From assembly GCA_024760545.1 (NCBI GenBank), contig CP060501.1, forward strand, positions 3,488,036-3,552,035: DNA of 64,000 nucleotides, in the 5' to 3' direction. How positions within the stretch are numbered: position 1 is the first letter of the stretch; each line of letters starts with the position of its first letter. The notes under the pieces were generated by a model. That model was not told the DNA's origin, ran no database searches, and was given only the letters and a program-made list of their open reading frames with translations. Origin of the DNA: Nitrospira sp. GTDB lineage: Bacteria > Nitrospirota > Nitrospiria > Nitrospirales > Nitrospiraceae. Below are positions 1 to 9,490 of this stretch, piece by piece. The position numbers were made by a program, and so were the translations under genes.

Positions 1-1
1 G

Positions 2-610
2 CGCGTCAATCTCGGTATTCTGGTCTTTGCCGCACTCCTCCTTGATGTCATGCTCTGGACCTTCATTCTTTTGGGGTGGGAATCAGTCGTCATTCGTGAC
101 AACTTTGCTGCCACCCACCAGCCGGAGTTTATCTTCCCCTATTCGCACAGTCTGCTCGCGGCCATTGCATCGTCCGCCCTGGCTGGTGCCGCCGCCTTCC
201 TTTGGTATCCGCGAATGAACTCGCTGAAGTTACGCGCGGCGGTTTGCGTCGCCACTGCTGTCTTCTCACACTGGCTCCTGGATGCGCTCGTGCATATTCC
301 CGAGCTACCGCTAGCGGGAGAGAATTCGTTAAAGGTGGGGCTTGGCATGTGGAGCAGAATGCCGGTGGCGCTCTCCGTCGAGGCGTTCATCACCATAGCG
401 GGACTTTGCCTGTTTCTTGCCGGCAACCCAATCTCGCGAGCCAGGAAATTCTGGGTGACGGCACTGGCGTGTTCTCTGATGGCCTTCACTGCAGTTGGGA
501 TGACGGTTGCACCACCACCGCCTTCGGTCATGACAATGGCTTCCAGTTCGCTGGCCACCATCATAGTGGTCTGCGTGCTTGCCGGATGGCTGGGGAAACG
601 AGCACCGTGA
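2..610 (+). CDS. YdjM-like membrane protein, 5' end cut by window
   Basis: The frame is open from base 2, so the true start lies left of the window and at least 202 residues are present. The protein is a string of hydrophobic segments with conserved histidine patches PYSHSLL and SHWLLDALVH followed by PELPL. These patches resemble the YdjM/membrane-bound metal-dependent hydrolase family, small inner-membrane proteins often annotated as permeases. The family's biochemical role is not firmly established. The gene stands alone on this side, and the next gene is convergent. The family call rests on motif recall, not a search; a generic integral membrane protein is the alternative. Confidence 0.6.
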   Translation, partial: RVNLGILVFAALLLDVMLWTFILLGWESVVIRDNFAATHQPEFIFPYSHSLLAAIASSALAGAAAFLWYPRMNSLKLRAAVCVATAVFSHWLLDALVHIPELPLAGENSLKVGLGMWSRMPVALSVEAFITIAGLCLFLAGNPISRARKFWVTALACSLMAFTAVGMTVAPPPPSVMTMASSSLATIIVVCVLAGWLGKRAP

Positions 611-782
611 AGCATGAGCCGAACCATGCTCCGCTAATTATCCCCATTTTGTGCTCAAGCCCACATCACACCAACTCATCCCATCCAACTCCAGCCAAGA
701 AGGTGCTTTGGTTTAAACTACTGATAGCATTGGCCTGAGTGAGCCTGAGTAGGATGGAATGGGACAGCTAAAAAGCTTTCCT

Positions 783-794
783 AACCCGCGGGTT
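783..794. repeat. 12-base perfect palindrome
   Basis: AACCCGCGGGTT reads the same on both strands. It lies in the 254-base gap between two convergent genes, so it is more likely part of a transcription-end structure or a chance palindrome than an operator. No T run follows on either strand. Confidence 0.35.
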
Positions 795-813
795 CTATAA
801 GTTGTTTTAATAG

Positions 814-859
814 TCGAACAGTATGCGCCGATGGTGAGGTTTGCAGTCTGACTGTTCGA
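814..859. repeat. Inverted repeat between convergent genes
   Basis: Nine-base arms TCGAACAGT (814-822) and ACTGTTCGA (851-859) are separated by 28 bases. They sit just downstream of the stop of the minus-strand gene that ends at 865. It could fold as a bidirectional transcription-end hairpin, but no T tract is present, so a rho-independent terminator is not supported. Confidence 0.35.
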
Positions 860-864
860 TTCTC

Positions 865-1185
865 TCAATACACAATCGCCGGGCGTTTACCTTTGACGAT
901 CAACAGTAGCCGTTTGAATTGTAACGGCTTGTCGGGATCACGCGTATAGTGGGTGGGATCTTCTGAGACTTCGACGTCGCTGAGCGGGAGCGACAGCTTC
1001 TGTTTGAGGTGCGGCACGGTCGTTTCCAACGCCACATCCACCAGCCGCTCCGTGCAGGCGAGCACCTCGCTGTTGATATCGCGCTGATCGTCAAACTGGA
1101 CGGTGACCCGTTCTTCAGGGTTGATCCAGGGGGTGATGAGGGCTACCTTTTCTGCGCGGCTCATGGCGGAGGGAGTGTCCATCAT
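865..1185 (-). CDS. Hypothetical protein, 106 residues
   Basis: A small soluble protein with no signal peptide or membrane segment. The middle is moderately acidic and the C-terminus is basic (RLLLIVKGKRPAIVY). Two adjacent ATG codons can start it (1185 or 1182), with GGGAG about eleven bases upstream. I do not recognise a family. It is followed on the same strand by no obvious partner, and the secreted protein upstream is 58 bases away, so the two may be cotranscribed. Coding potential is supported by good codon use and an uninterrupted frame, but it remains a hypothetical protein. Confidence 0.5.
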   Translation of the reverse strand: MMDTPSAMSRAEKVALITPWINPEERVTVQFDDQRDINSEVLACTERLVDVALETTVPHLKQKLSLPLSDVEVSEDPTHYTRDPDKPLQFKRLLLIVKGKRPAIVY

Positions 1186-1243
1186 GCTGCATCATACTCC
1201 CAGACGTTCCCTCAATGGCACTCGGATTTTCCCTCAGTGTTTC

Positions 1244-1615
1244 CTATTCCGGCGAGATGCCCAATCCTCCCAGCAGCGGCATGAGGCTGTCCTCCCCAGG
1301 TCCTTTTCCCTCCTTCGAGGCTGTGCTGATCTCAGAGAGTAGTTGCTCTGCTTCGGGACTCAGTTGCCGTAACTTCTCTCCAAGATGACCGGACATCAGT
1401 CCTTGCTTGATCTCGTTGTCCGTGAGTTTGCCGTCTTTGATCCCTTGTTGGAGGATCTGTGCCAGCGATTGGACCTTTGCCAGGACGTCGGGAGGCATCC
1501 CCTTCAGGATGTTGGCTGCATCCTGTCGGCCAGCCCCGAGTTGGGCATAGCATGGAACGGCCAACCACATTGAAAGCGCCACAATCGCGATCATCTGCTT
1601 CCCTGTCAATGCCAT
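1244..1615 (-). CDS. Small secreted protein with signal peptide
   Basis: The frame is open further upstream to 1651, but the ATG at 1615 is preceded by a strong GAAGGAGG ribosome site and begins a classical signal peptide: hydrophobic residues about 8-20 and a likely cleavage after CYA at residue 24. The mature part of about 99 residues is helical and charged, with a segment KDGKLTDNEI that looks like half an EF-hand loop. No complete calcium site is visible. It is predicted to be periplasmic or secreted. The family was not recognised, and the function is unknown. Confidence 0.6.
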   Translation of the reverse strand: MALTGKQMIAIVALSMWLAVPCYAQLGAGRQDAANILKGMPPDVLAKVQSLAQILQQGIKDGKLTDNEIKQGLMSGHLGEKLRQLSPEAEQLLSEISTASKEGKGPGEDSLMPLLGGLGISPE

Positions 1616-1801
1616 CGCCGCCTCCTTCGTTTGACATGACGACCAAGTCATCCCCCAAATGCTGCATGATGTTTGCCAGTTTTAGACGAGAATGGAAGGA
1701 GCACTGGGTCGGAGGGTGGGGGAGCACGCGCTTCAACCGCCGAAGGCGGCACGACTCCGTACTCATTGATCAAACAGCGAATTCTTTAGGCGACTCGTCT
1801 G

Positions 1802-1826
1802 TTAGTTGGTATTGTCTATCAACTAA
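1802..1826 (+). repeat. Hairpin just upstream of a ribosome site
   Basis: Seven-base arms TTAGTTG (1802-1808) and CAACTAA (1820-1826) enclose an 11-base loop and end about five bases before the GTGGAGG ribosome site of the gene at 1851. The position allows a role as an operator or as an mRNA fold controlling translation; neither is shown. Confidence 0.35.
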
Positions 1827-1850
1827 TCCTGTAGGTGGAGGAGCGCGCCG

Positions 1851-2618
1851 ATGCTTGACGGCTGGGTATTTCCGGACATAACGGTTCATTTGGTGGCCAT
1901 CCTCTGCCTACTCGTCGTGTGGCAGTACTACCAGATGCAAATCATGGCTGGTCGCATTCTTGCCGTCGATATCTTCGATCGCTCCGGCATTCGTATGTAT
2001 GTCTATGTCACGCCTGCTGCAGACCATATCTGCGAGGTGTGCGCGAAATCGAGCGGCCGAGTGTTCTTGCCCTCTCAGGTGGCGAAGAAACACTTTTCTC
2101 CTCTTGCCGGGAAGTGTAAACGACCGACTCCCTGTCTCGGAGCGCTGGTCGGACTGTACGGAGGGTGGTTGGAAGCACGAGGGGTGTTGGAGCACCTGCG
2201 CAAGAACATGAAAAAAGGCGGCATTCAGTTGTCAGCCGAAGAAGTGCGGGCCTTGGTGAACGGGCAGTGGGAGCGTTGTATCAGCGCGGAAACAGATCGT
2301 CTGGGCGTCCATATGATCGAAGCGCTCTCCTATGAAAAGATCAATCAAGATGTCTCGGTCGTGGGATACCGCTTTGTGGCGAACGAGTCGAAAGAAGTCC
2401 GGCATTTGATGTTTCTCGTTCCGGCCTATCTCCGCCTCATGCACTTGCTGCTTGAAGCGGGCGAAGAGGCGGAGGCGCTTGAGGTCATCGACCGATTTGA
2501 GAATCGGTTCCCGCCGACCAAACACGGTCCGCATTTCCCATCGGACGAGCAGCGGGATATGATGACGACAAGAAAATCCCAGCTGATGAAAGGCCTGCCG
2601 CTCAGGATCCCGGCCTAG
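1851..2618 (+). CDS. Conserved-looking hypothetical with N-terminal membrane anchor
   Basis: A 255-residue protein starting at an ATG with a clear GTGGAGG site about ten bases upstream. Residues about 10-25 form one hydrophobic segment, so the rest is probably anchored to the inner membrane. Residues about 57-90 contain ICEVC and two more cysteines (GKCKRPTPC), suggesting a small metal site. The C-terminal half is helical, with a stretch resembling a tetratricopeptide repeat (YLRLMHLLLEAGEEAEALEV). I do not recognise a named family. It stands between divergent and convergent neighbours, so it is probably transcribed alone. Confidence 0.6.
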   Translation: MLDGWVFPDITVHLVAILCLLVVWQYYQMQIMAGRILAVDIFDRSGIRMYVYVTPAADHICEVCAKSSGRVFLPSQVAKKHFSPLAGKCKRPTPCLGALVGLYGGWLEARGVLEHLRKNMKKGGIQLSAEEVRALVNGQWERCISAETDRLGVHMIEALSYEKINQDVSVVGYRFVANESKEVRHLMFLVPAYLRLMHLLLEAGEEAEALEVIDRFENRFPPTKHGPHFPSDEQRDMMTTRKSQLMKGLPLRIPA

Positions 2619-2689
2619 CGGCAGACTTGTAGATACAGTCCTCGAACTCTTCCACAACGTCATCACAACGAAATTCAATAACCAGCCGA

Positions 2690-4108
2690 TCAGTAGTTTG
2701 TTTCGAGGCTGGTCGGTGTCTTGTTGAGCACGGTCGCGGCAGCTTGCGACAGGATCGCGTCGTGATTGTGGTCGGGAGAATAAATCCGAAACTGAACGAG
2801 TCTCGTGGGAAGAAGGTCCAAGAATTCTTCCAGTGGCTCAGCGGAAACCTGGCCCGTCCCAGGGTCATACACGTATAAGGCGTTTCCACGGCGATCCTTG
2901 GGATCGGGGCGTGGGTCCAACAGGGCCATGTCCACCCGAAATGGGAGCCGCTTCAAACCGGCCGGTAGTTCTTTGATGATCTGTTGCTCAAAGTGCCGAT
3001 GGCTGGGGAATGCCATTCCGCGTTCCTGCCCTTTTTCTTTCAAGGTCGTGCTGTAGGCCATCTTCCATTTGACGTCGCGGTTCAGGATTCTCGCCCACTC
3101 ATCCCCCAATTGTCGGCGGGCCTTGTGGCGAGACTGTTTCCACCCGCGGACCTCCTCCAAGAGCGACCAGTCCGTCAGGGTACGATAATCGGCCATGTGC
3201 TTTTGTGGGTTGTTCGGGCAGAGCAGCTTCATGGTCTGGCCGAAGATGTCCCGCAAATGGATGTCGATCGCTCTGGTGGTTCGATGGAAATAGACGTTGG
3301 AGTAGAGGTACATCCTGGTGTTCAGGAACATTTGGAGTGCCGGGAGTCCGGTCTTGTGAATGGTGAACCCTTTCTCGGTCACGATCGTGTAATGAATCAA
3401 CCGTGTCAGATCGACCGGACCCACCGCCACGCCGCACATATATGAATCCCTCAAGACGTAGTCCAGATTGTCTCCGGTATAGCTTCCGGAAATCACCGGC
3501 TGGAGCATGTTCAGCCATCGAGGGAGTCGGGAATTATCTTTCCCTTTTTCTTTGAGGATCAGATGGGCGATCTGGTCCGGATTCAGCTCTTCTCCCTTCG
3601 CGAAAGGGCCTGAGGGGCTCCGGCGGATTTTCTTGATCAGCGGCGCCAAATGTTCCCGGATGATGATCTGCCCCAAACGTTCATGGGTCAGGCCGAAGGC
3701 ATGGAGATAATTGTCATCGAAGAAATGGCAAAACGGTCCGTGTCCGATATCGTGAACCAAGGCCGTTATTCGTAAGAGCTCTTCTACATAATTGGCCGAC
3801 GGCACATCTTTGACGGCTTTCTTGAGAAACGGATACAGGTGTCTGGCGAATCGCCCCGCCACGTGCATCGTCCCCAAGGAGTGGACGAATCGGGTATGCT
3901 CGGCCGAGGGATAGACCCACCGGGCACTCTGCAGCTGATAGATGTACCGCAGCCGCTGAACCCAGGGCGAATCGATCAGGTCCTTCTCGGTGTGCTCGTG
4001 GGGATCCGGGTCGGCGTAAGGAACGGTGAACGTAACGTACTTGTGGATCGGATCGGCAATGAGTGCCGATCCATCATATGGCGCGTTCGGTCGGTCTGCT
4101 GATTCCAT
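2690..4108 (-). CDS. HD-domain phosphohydrolase (SAMHD1/dGTPase-like)
   Basis: This 472-residue protein carries the HD metal-site pattern in order: HTRFVHSLGTMH (near residue 70), then HDIGHGPFCHFFDD (near residue 115), and a later aspartate (YTGDNLDYVLRD). This is the arrangement of the COG1078 group related to dGTP triphosphohydrolases and SAMHD1, which use a metal pair to split phosphate esters of nucleotides. The length fits that group. The true substrate cannot be read from the sequence; dNTPs or other nucleotides are likely. It lies 14 bases after the DUF2062 gene on the same strand and probably ends the thiL operon. Confidence 0.85.
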   Translation of the reverse strand: MESADRPNAPYDGSALIADPIHKYVTFTVPYADPDPHEHTEKDLIDSPWVQRLRYIYQLQSARWVYPSAEHTRFVHSLGTMHVAGRFARHLYPFLKKAVKDVPSANYVEELLRITALVHDIGHGPFCHFFDDNYLHAFGLTHERLGQIIIREHLAPLIKKIRRSPSGPFAKGEELNPDQIAHLILKEKGKDNSRLPRWLNMLQPVISGSYTGDNLDYVLRDSYMCGVAVGPVDLTRLIHYTIVTEKGFTIHKTGLPALQMFLNTRMYLYSNVYFHRTTRAIDIHLRDIFGQTMKLLCPNNPQKHMADYRTLTDWSLLEEVRGWKQSRHKARRQLGDEWARILNRDVKWKMAYSTTLKEKGQERGMAFPSHRHFEQQIIKELPAGLKRLPFRVDMALLDPRPDPKDRRGNALYVYDPGTGQVSAEPLEEFLDLLPTRLVQFRIYSPDHNHDAILSQAAATVLNKTPTSLETNY

Positions 4109-4122
4109 GGCGTGAGAGCATC

Positions 4123-4638
4123 TTAGCCCACCTGGTCCGAAGGCGGCAACGGCTTGGCCGCGGGCATGTCCGGCTCTCTGCGGTGTTTGACCACTAAGAG
4201 ATATGCAGCCGGGTAGGATAGCAAGGCACCCAGCACGCTCAGCACGAGCCCTCCCAGTATGAAGGGAGCGGCGTACGGAAGCACTTGCTCATAAATTCCG
4301 CTGAAACTCAAATCATGCCAATCGAAATTCGGTGCATCGGTTCGTCCCAAGAGCAATGCGCCGGTCCAATAGGTGGCGCCCAGGATTGGAATGATGGTCC
4401 ACGGATTGTTGACGAAGGCGCCGGCGAGCAAAGCGATCAAATTGAGACCGAACAGCCAGGTGCACAGCACCGCCATGGCGGTGTGAAGACCGTAAGCCGG
4501 AGAAAACGCGATGAAGACACCGACTGCGAACGCCAGTGCAGTGCGTTGGGGGGACTCCTGCAAATGGAGCACTTGCCGCAGCAACGCACGGAATGATCGG
4601 GGCCCTCGAGCAGAGGGATGTTTGCTCGCGTCTGACAT
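4123..4638 (-). CDS. DUF2062 inner-membrane protein
   Basis: A 171-residue protein with a basic N-terminus and several membrane segments. The stretch FAVGVFIAFSPAYGLHT and the NNPWTIIPI segment are characteristic of the DUF2062 family, whose function is unknown. Its ATG overlaps the thiL stop codon as TGATG (4636-4640 on the plus strand), so its translation is probably coupled to thiL. The C-terminal tail is short, proline rich and probably cytoplasmic. Family membership is clear; any role in the envelope is a guess. Confidence 0.8.
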   Translation of the reverse strand: MSDASKHPSARGPRSFRALLRQVLHLQESPQRTALAFAVGVFIAFSPAYGLHTAMAVLCTWLFGLNLIALLAGAFVNNPWTIIPILGATYWTGALLLGRTDAPNFDWHDLSFSGIYEQVLPYAAPFILGGLVLSVLGALLSYPAAYLLVVKHRREPDMPAAKPLPPSDQVG

Positions 4639-5681
4639 CAGTGGAAATGCTCATAACTGGTTACCGGCATGGGCAGGATCCGGCCATCGGATGTCATCTG
4701 CATTCCAAACCGCTGTGGGCGAATCGTGCCGATGCAGGTCACACGATAGCCTCGCACGCGGGCCTGCCGCTCGAGGAGTTCGCGATTCTTCGGCGAAGCG
4801 GTGAACAGGAGTTCGTAGTCTTCACCTCCGGTGAGCGCGAGTTGAACCGGCGAGACTCCAACGGCCTGAGCATAGGCGCGGCAGGCCGACGAGATCGGTA
4901 TCTTCCCGAGTTCTACTTCCGCGCCGACACGACTTTCCTCGCAGATGTGCCGGAGATCGCCGGAGAGGCCGTCGGACACATCGATGGCAGCGGATGCCAG
5001 CCGTTCACTGTTGAGCCACTGGCCTTCGGCGACCCTGGCCGTCGGATAGAAATGGCGACGCATGAGAAACTGTCGATGAGAGTGAGACAAGGGAGCGCTC
5101 CGCGTGCCCGAGGAACGGGAGCGTTTGCCGCGCCCCGACAGCCGGAGACCCGCGAGCGAATCTCCGAGTGTGCCAGAGACAAAAATCTGATCTCCCACTT
5201 TGGCGCCATGACGAAACAGCGCCCGGTGTTTGGTGCTGGTTCCAATCAGGGTGATGCTGAGAAAAAGTCCGGCCATGGATGCCGAAGTATCTCCCCCGAC
5301 GAGGGCAACTCCATAGAGCCGGCAGGCCTTCATCAAGCCTCCGTACAACTCGTCGACTTGCGGCCGCTTGAATGTTTTCGGGATCGCGAGGGCAACGAGC
5401 AGATAGCGAGGGACTGCTCCCATCGCGGCAATATCGCTGAGGTTGGCCATGGCGGCTCGATATCCGACTGACTCAGGGGCGGCGGACTTCAAGTCAAAAT
5501 GGATGCCCTCAGCGAGCAAATCCGTCGTGAGGTGCCACCACGCCGGTGCGGTTGTCGCAATCACGGCCGCATCGTCGCCGATGCCTTGGACGAGCCCTGA
5601 CGCATGCCGGGCAAACCGGCGCTGGAGATCGCGGATCAGGGCAAATTCCTGGAGGGCTGGTTTGGCCTTACGACGGGCCAC
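4638..5681 (-). CDS. thiL: Thiamine-monophosphate kinase
   Basis: ThiL phosphorylates thiamine monophosphate with ATP to make the cofactor thiamine diphosphate in the cytoplasm. The 347-residue protein starts with a normal ThiL N-terminus (EFALIRDLQRRF) followed by the metal-binding GIGDDAAVI. It then has GGDTSAS in the middle and DVSDGLSGDL further on, the usual order of the AIR-synthase/PurM-like fold. A basic Ser/Arg-rich insert (KRSRSSGTRSA) near residue 195 is longer than in most relatives. It ends nine bases before the lon stop region begins on the same strand side and is coupled to the DUF2062 gene. Confidence 0.93.
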   Translation of the reverse strand: MARRKAKPALQEFALIRDLQRRFARHASGLVQGIGDDAAVIATTAPAWWHLTTDLLAEGIHFDLKSAAPESVGYRAAMANLSDIAAMGAVPRYLLVALAIPKTFKRPQVDELYGGLMKACRLYGVALVGGDTSASMAGLFLSITLIGTSTKHRALFRHGAKVGDQIFVSGTLGDSLAGLRLSGRGKRSRSSGTRSAPLSHSHRQFLMRRHFYPTARVAEGQWLNSERLASAAIDVSDGLSGDLRHICEESRVGAEVELGKIPISSACRAYAQAVGVSPVQLALTGGEDYELLFTASPKNRELLERQARVRGYRVTCIGTIRPQRFGMQMTSDGRILPMPVTSYEHFH

Positions 5682-5690
5682 GACACGATC

Positions 5691-8189
5691 CTATGTGCGA
5701 GTTGGGGGTCGGCTCGCCATCAGAGTGGCAGGGAGTTCGTGCGGCCGTCGACCTTTGCCGGGACGCATGGGACGGATACGGGTCGGCGCTGAAGGTGCCG
5801 ACGGCCTCTGAGATGTCGACGGAGTCTTGGTCCGTCTGCGCAGGGCGATTTTCATGACGTCGTCCATGGTATCGACGAACGCCAATTGAATGCCTTTGAG
5901 GAGATGTTTGGGAATTTCCTCCAGGTCCTTCTTATTCCGACGCGGGAGGATCACGGTGGTGAGCTTGGCCCGTTTCGCCGCCAAAATCTTTTCCTTGAGT
6001 CCTCCGATCGGGAGCACACGGCCGCGCAAGGTGATCTCTCCGGTCATGGCCAGGTCTCTTCTCGCCGGAGTACCAGAAAACGCCGAGGCGATGGCGGTCG
6101 CCATCGTGATACCGGCCGAGGGACCGTCCTTGGGGATAGCGCCGGCCGGGACATGGATGTGCAGGTCCTGCTTGCTGAACATGCCGGGGTTGAGGTTCAA
6201 GGTTTTTTCACGTGAACGGACGTAACTCAGCGCCGCCTGGGCGGACTCCTTCATGACGTCTCCCAGGTGGCCGGTGAGGGTCAATTGACCTTTCCCCTTC
6301 ATCACGGTCGCCTCGATGTACAGGACATCACCACCGGCTTCGGTCCACGCGAGGCCGGTGGCCACGCCGATTTCGTCTTTTTCCAGTTCCGCTTCCGGCA
6401 CATATTTGGGGACGCCCAAATATTTATGGAGATTGGAAGGATCAATGGGGAACCCTTGAGCTTTGCCTTCGGCGACTTTCTTGGCGACTTTGCGCATTAC
6501 GTTGGCGATTTCGCGCTCAAGATTTCGTACACCGGCCTCCCGCGTGTAATGCGAGATAATTTGCCGGATCGCCGGTTCCGTCAATCGGACATGCTTCCCG
6601 GTGATCCCGTGCTCTTCGAGCTGACGGGGAATCAGGTATTTCTGCGCAATGCCGAGTTTTTCTTCCTCGGTATACCCTGGGATTTCGATGACCTCCATGC
6701 GGTCGCGCAGCGCGGGAAGGATCGGGTCGATCAAATTCGCCGTGGTAATGAACATCACTTCGGTCAGGTCGAACGGGACCCCGAGGTAATGGTCGGTGAA
6801 CGCGCTGTTCTGTTCCGGGTCGAGGACTTCCAGCAAGGCCGCAGAGGGGTCGCCCCGAAAGTCCATACCGACTTTGTCCACTTCGTCGAGCATAAACACG
6901 GGATTTGCGGTGCCCGCTTGCTTCATCCCTTGGATGATGCGTCCGGGTAAGGCCCCCACGTACGTGCGTCGATGTCCGCGGATTTCGGCCTCATCGCGCA
7001 CACCGCCCAAGCTGATACGGACGAATTCCCGTCCCAATGCGCGGGCGATCGATTTCCCCAGCGACGTCTTGCCAACTCCGGGAGGGCCGACGAAGCAGAG
7101 AATCGGACCCTTCATCTTTTCTTTCAGTTTGCGGACGGCCAGATACTCCAAAATTCGCTCTTTGACCTTTTCGAGGTCATAGTGATCGTCGTTCAACACC
7201 TTGGCGGCGGCCTTCAGCTCAAGGTTGTCTTTCGACCGCTTCGACCACGGTAGTTCGACCATCCACTCCAGATAGGTCCGCACGGTCGCCGATTCGGCGG
7301 TGTCGGGGTGCATCTTTTCGAGACGCTTGAGCTGTTTTTCGGTCTCCTTCAAGACCTTGTCGGGCATCTTGGCATCTTTGATCCGCTTGCGGAATTCGGT
7401 GATTTCTTCCGCCCGTTCGTCGAGCTCGCCCAATTCTTTTTGAATGGCTTTCAGCTGCTCTCGCAGGAAGTACTCACGCTGGGTCTTGTCCATCTCCCCT
7501 TTGGCCTGCGCCTGGATCTTTTGCTGCATGGATAGGACTTCGATCTCTTTCCCGAGAATGTCGCTCACCTGGCGAAGACGCAGGATCGGGTCGGAGATCT
7601 CCAAGACCGCTTGAGTGGCGTCGACTTTGAGTCCGAGATTGGACGCGACCATATCGGCCAAGCGGCCGGGCTCTTCGAGGTTCTCGATGACGACCATGAC
7701 GTCGGGAATCAAAACCTTCCCCAAACTCACGATTCGTTCGATCTGTTCTTTCACCGTCCGCATGACGGCTTCGGCCTCGAGTGTGGTCGCCGTCGACTTC
7801 GTATCGGCCAGTTTGTCGATGCGAACCGAATAGTACGGGTCGGTCTGAATGTATTTGGTGATCTTCGCTTTGGCGATGCCCTGCACCAAAATTTTGATGC
7901 GTTCGTCCGGCAACTTCAGCATGCGCATGATGATGCCGACGGTGCCGATCGAGTGGATGTCTTTGGGGGCAGGGTTCTCGACGTCGAGCGCTTTCTGTGT
8001 CGCCAGGAAAATCATCCGGTTGCCGGCAAGGGCGGCCTCGATGGCTTTGATCGACATGTCGCGTCCGACGAAGAGGGGGAGCACCATATACGGAAAGACG
8101 ACGATATCGCGGACCGGCAGCAGCGGGAGCTGAGTGGGGACCTCAATGTTTTGAGGAGGCTGAATCTCTTGCTCGTTTGGATCGGTCAT
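5691..8189 (-). CDS. lon: ATP-dependent Lon protease
   Basis: Lon unfolds and degrades damaged and regulatory proteins in the cytoplasm. The 832-residue protein has the N-terminal substrate-recognition domain (about residues 18-210), the AAA module with Walker A GPPGVGKT near residue 366 and Walker [10 protein letters not shown], and the C-terminal serine-lysine protease domain with KDGPSAGIT (catalytic Ser near 690) and the downstream lysine in [13 protein letters not shown]. After the protease domain there is an unusual tail of about 45 residues rich in Pro, Ser, Thr and Arg, not found in E. coli Lon. The start follows a weak ribosome site, and the leader contains an inverted repeat at 8218-8253. 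Confidence 0.97.
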   Translation of the reverse strand: MTDPNEQEIQPPQNIEVPTQLPLLPVRDIVVFPYMVLPLFVGRDMSIKAIEAALAGNRMIFLATQKALDVENPAPKDIHSIGTVGIIMRMLKLPDERIKILVQGIAKAKITKYIQTDPYYSVRIDKLADTKSTATTLEAEAVMRTVKEQIERIVSLGKVLIPDVMVVIENLEEPGRLADMVASNLGLKVDATQAVLEISDPILRLRQVSDILGKEIEVLSMQQKIQAQAKGEMDKTQREYFLREQLKAIQKELGELDERAEEITEFRKRIKDAKMPDKVLKETEKQLKRLEKMHPDTAESATVRTYLEWMVELPWSKRSKDNLELKAAAKVLNDDHYDLEKVKERILEYLAVRKLKEKMKGPILCFVGPPGVGKTSLGKSIARALGREFVRISLGGVRDEAEIRGHRRTYVGALPGRIIQGMKQAGTANPVFMLDEVDKVGMDFRGDPSAALLEVLDPEQNSAFTDHYLGVPFDLTEVMFITTANLIDPILPALRDRMEVIEIPGYTEEEKLGIAQKYLIPRQLEEHGITGKHVRLTEPAIRQIISHYTREAGVRNLEREIANVMRKVAKKVAEGKAQGFPIDPSNLHKYLGVPKYVPEAELEKDEIGVATGLAWTEAGGDVLYIEATVMKGKGQLTLTGHLGDVMKESAQAALSYVRSREKTLNLNPGMFSKQDLHIHVPAGAIPKDGPSAGITMATAIASAFSGTPARRDLAMTGEITLRGRVLPIGGLKEKILAAKRAKLTTVILPRRNKKDLEEIPKHLLKGIQLAFVDTMDDVMKIALRRRTKTPSTSQRPSAPSAPTRIRPMRPGKGRRPHELPATLMASRPPTRT

Positions 8190-8217
8190 GTGTGTGCCTG
8201 TTCTCTGATAGAGAGGG

Positions 8218-8253
8218 AAGGTTCACCCAACCATGTTCGGCCTGCTGAACCTT
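8218..8253. repeat. Inverted repeat between galU and lon
   Basis: Arms AAGGTTCA (8218-8225) and TGAACCTT (8246-8253) with a 20-base spacer lie in the 94-base gap between galU and lon, both on the minus strand. It could be a galU transcription-end hairpin or a leader structure or operator for lon. No T run follows, so a simple rho-independent terminator is not supported. Confidence 0.4.
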
Positions 8254-8283
8254 TCGACAGAGTGCTCATCAAGACTGATGGGA

Positions 8284-9180
8284 TTAACCCCGGCGATTCA
8301 TCGATGTGGTGTGCATTCTGGTCGAAAGGTAGTCGCGGAATTCCGCTCCTAATGCCGGATTCTTCAATGCAAACTCGACGGTGGCGATCAAAAATCCCAG
8401 TTTGTCTCCGGCGTCATGGCGTTGTCCCTCCACCTCAAGCGCGTACATCGGAGATCGTCTCGCGAGCTCCTTGAGGGCATCGGTCAACTGAATTTCTCCG
8501 TTCTTTCCGGGCGCGGTTTTTCTCAAAATAGGAAAGATTTCCGGAGGAAGGATATATCGGCCGATCACAGCCAGCGTTGACGGAGCATCGACCGGCGCCG
8601 GTTTCTCAACCAGACCTTCGACTCGATGCAGGCCATGGGCGACGCGCTTGGGCGTCACAATGCCGTACCGGCTGACGTCCGCCTTCGGAACGTCCTGGAC
8701 TCCCAGCACCGCCCCATGCCGCTTCTTGTAGACGTGGACCAATTGCGCAAGCGCCGGAACATGGGCATCGATGATCTCATCGCCGAGTATGACCGCGAAC
8801 GGTTCATCGCCGATTAAGTGTTGCGCACACAACACGGCATGGCCGAGGCCAAGGGCCTCGGATTGCCGCACGTAGCAGAAATTGGCCAGATTCGAAATCT
8901 GTCGCATTTGATGGAGGATCTGACTCTTGCCGGTGCCTTTCAAATTTTCTTCCAACTCGACGGACCGATCAAAATGGTCTTCGATGGCGCGCTTGCCGCG
9001 GCCGGTGATCACGATGATGTCTTCAATGCCTGAAGCGACCGCTTCTTCGACCGTATATTGAATGAGCGGCTTATCGACCAGGGGCAGCATTTCTTTGGGT
9101 GAAGCCTTTGTGGCGGGAAGGAAGCGTGTCCCAAGGCCGGCAGCGGGAATGACCGCTTTTCTGACTGCGAATCGTGACAT
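8284..9180 (-). CDS. galU: UTP-glucose-1-phosphate uridylyltransferase
   Basis: GalU makes UDP-glucose from UTP and glucose-1-phosphate, the precursor for LPS core, capsule and trehalose sugars. The N-terminal signature AAGLGTRFLPATKASPKE (residues about 13-30) with the downstream VDKPLIQY is diagnostic, and the 298-residue length is normal. The only sensible start is the ATG at 9180. No ribosome site precedes it; instead a promoter -10 box ends six bases upstream, which suggests a leaderless mRNA. It is transcribed away from bamA, whose promoter shares the same 561-base gap. It feeds the glycan genes elsewhere in the window. Confidence 0.95.
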   Translation of the reverse strand: MSRFAVRKAVIPAAGLGTRFLPATKASPKEMLPLVDKPLIQYTVEEAVASGIEDIIVITGRGKRAIEDHFDRSVELEENLKGTGKSQILHQMRQISNLANFCYVRQSEALGLGHAVLCAQHLIGDEPFAVILGDEIIDAHVPALAQLVHVYKKRHGAVLGVQDVPKADVSRYGIVTPKRVAHGLHRVEGLVEKPAPVDAPSTLAVIGRYILPPEIFPILRKTAPGKNGEIQLTDALKELARRSPMYALEVEGQRHDAGDKLGFLIATVEFALKNPALGAEFRDYLSTRMHTTSMNRRG

Positions 9181-9186
9181 GGGTGG

Positions 9187-9215
9187 ATACTATGTGATGG
9201 GTTGTGTGAAGTCAA
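9187..9215 (-). promoter_or_regulatory. Predicted sigma-70 promoter of galU
   Basis: On the minus strand TTGACT (9210-9215) is followed by exactly 17 bases and then TAGTAT (9187-9192). The -10 box ends six bases before the galU ATG, so transcription should begin at or next to the A of the start codon. Confidence 0.6.
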
Positions 9216-9490
9216 GAAACAGACAAACTCATCGCATCGCCTGCGCGGACTTGTCGGAAGATTTCAGGACGATACTCGATTACACGCTGTGTCCTGGCGG
9301 AACAATCGCATGAGGATATGACGCGTGGTGGTGTCGCAAGCGCGCGCTTCGATCATGGTAATGACTCGAAACTGCATGATGTGGCGTTCAGGCTCGTTGA
9401 CAGTTGGGGAGCTATACGATCATGGCCTGCATCGCGATCGATATCCTTCGCGGGCACCGGCCAAATTCGAATCGGAGGACAGGTCACTCC
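9216..9490. other. Gene-free part of galU-bamA divergent region
   Basis: The gap between galU and bamA runs from 9181 to 9741. Apart from the two promoters listed, I see no recognisable protein, RNA or repeat here. Short open frames around 9318-9518 have no ribosome site and no family resemblance, and are probably chance. Confidence 0.5.
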
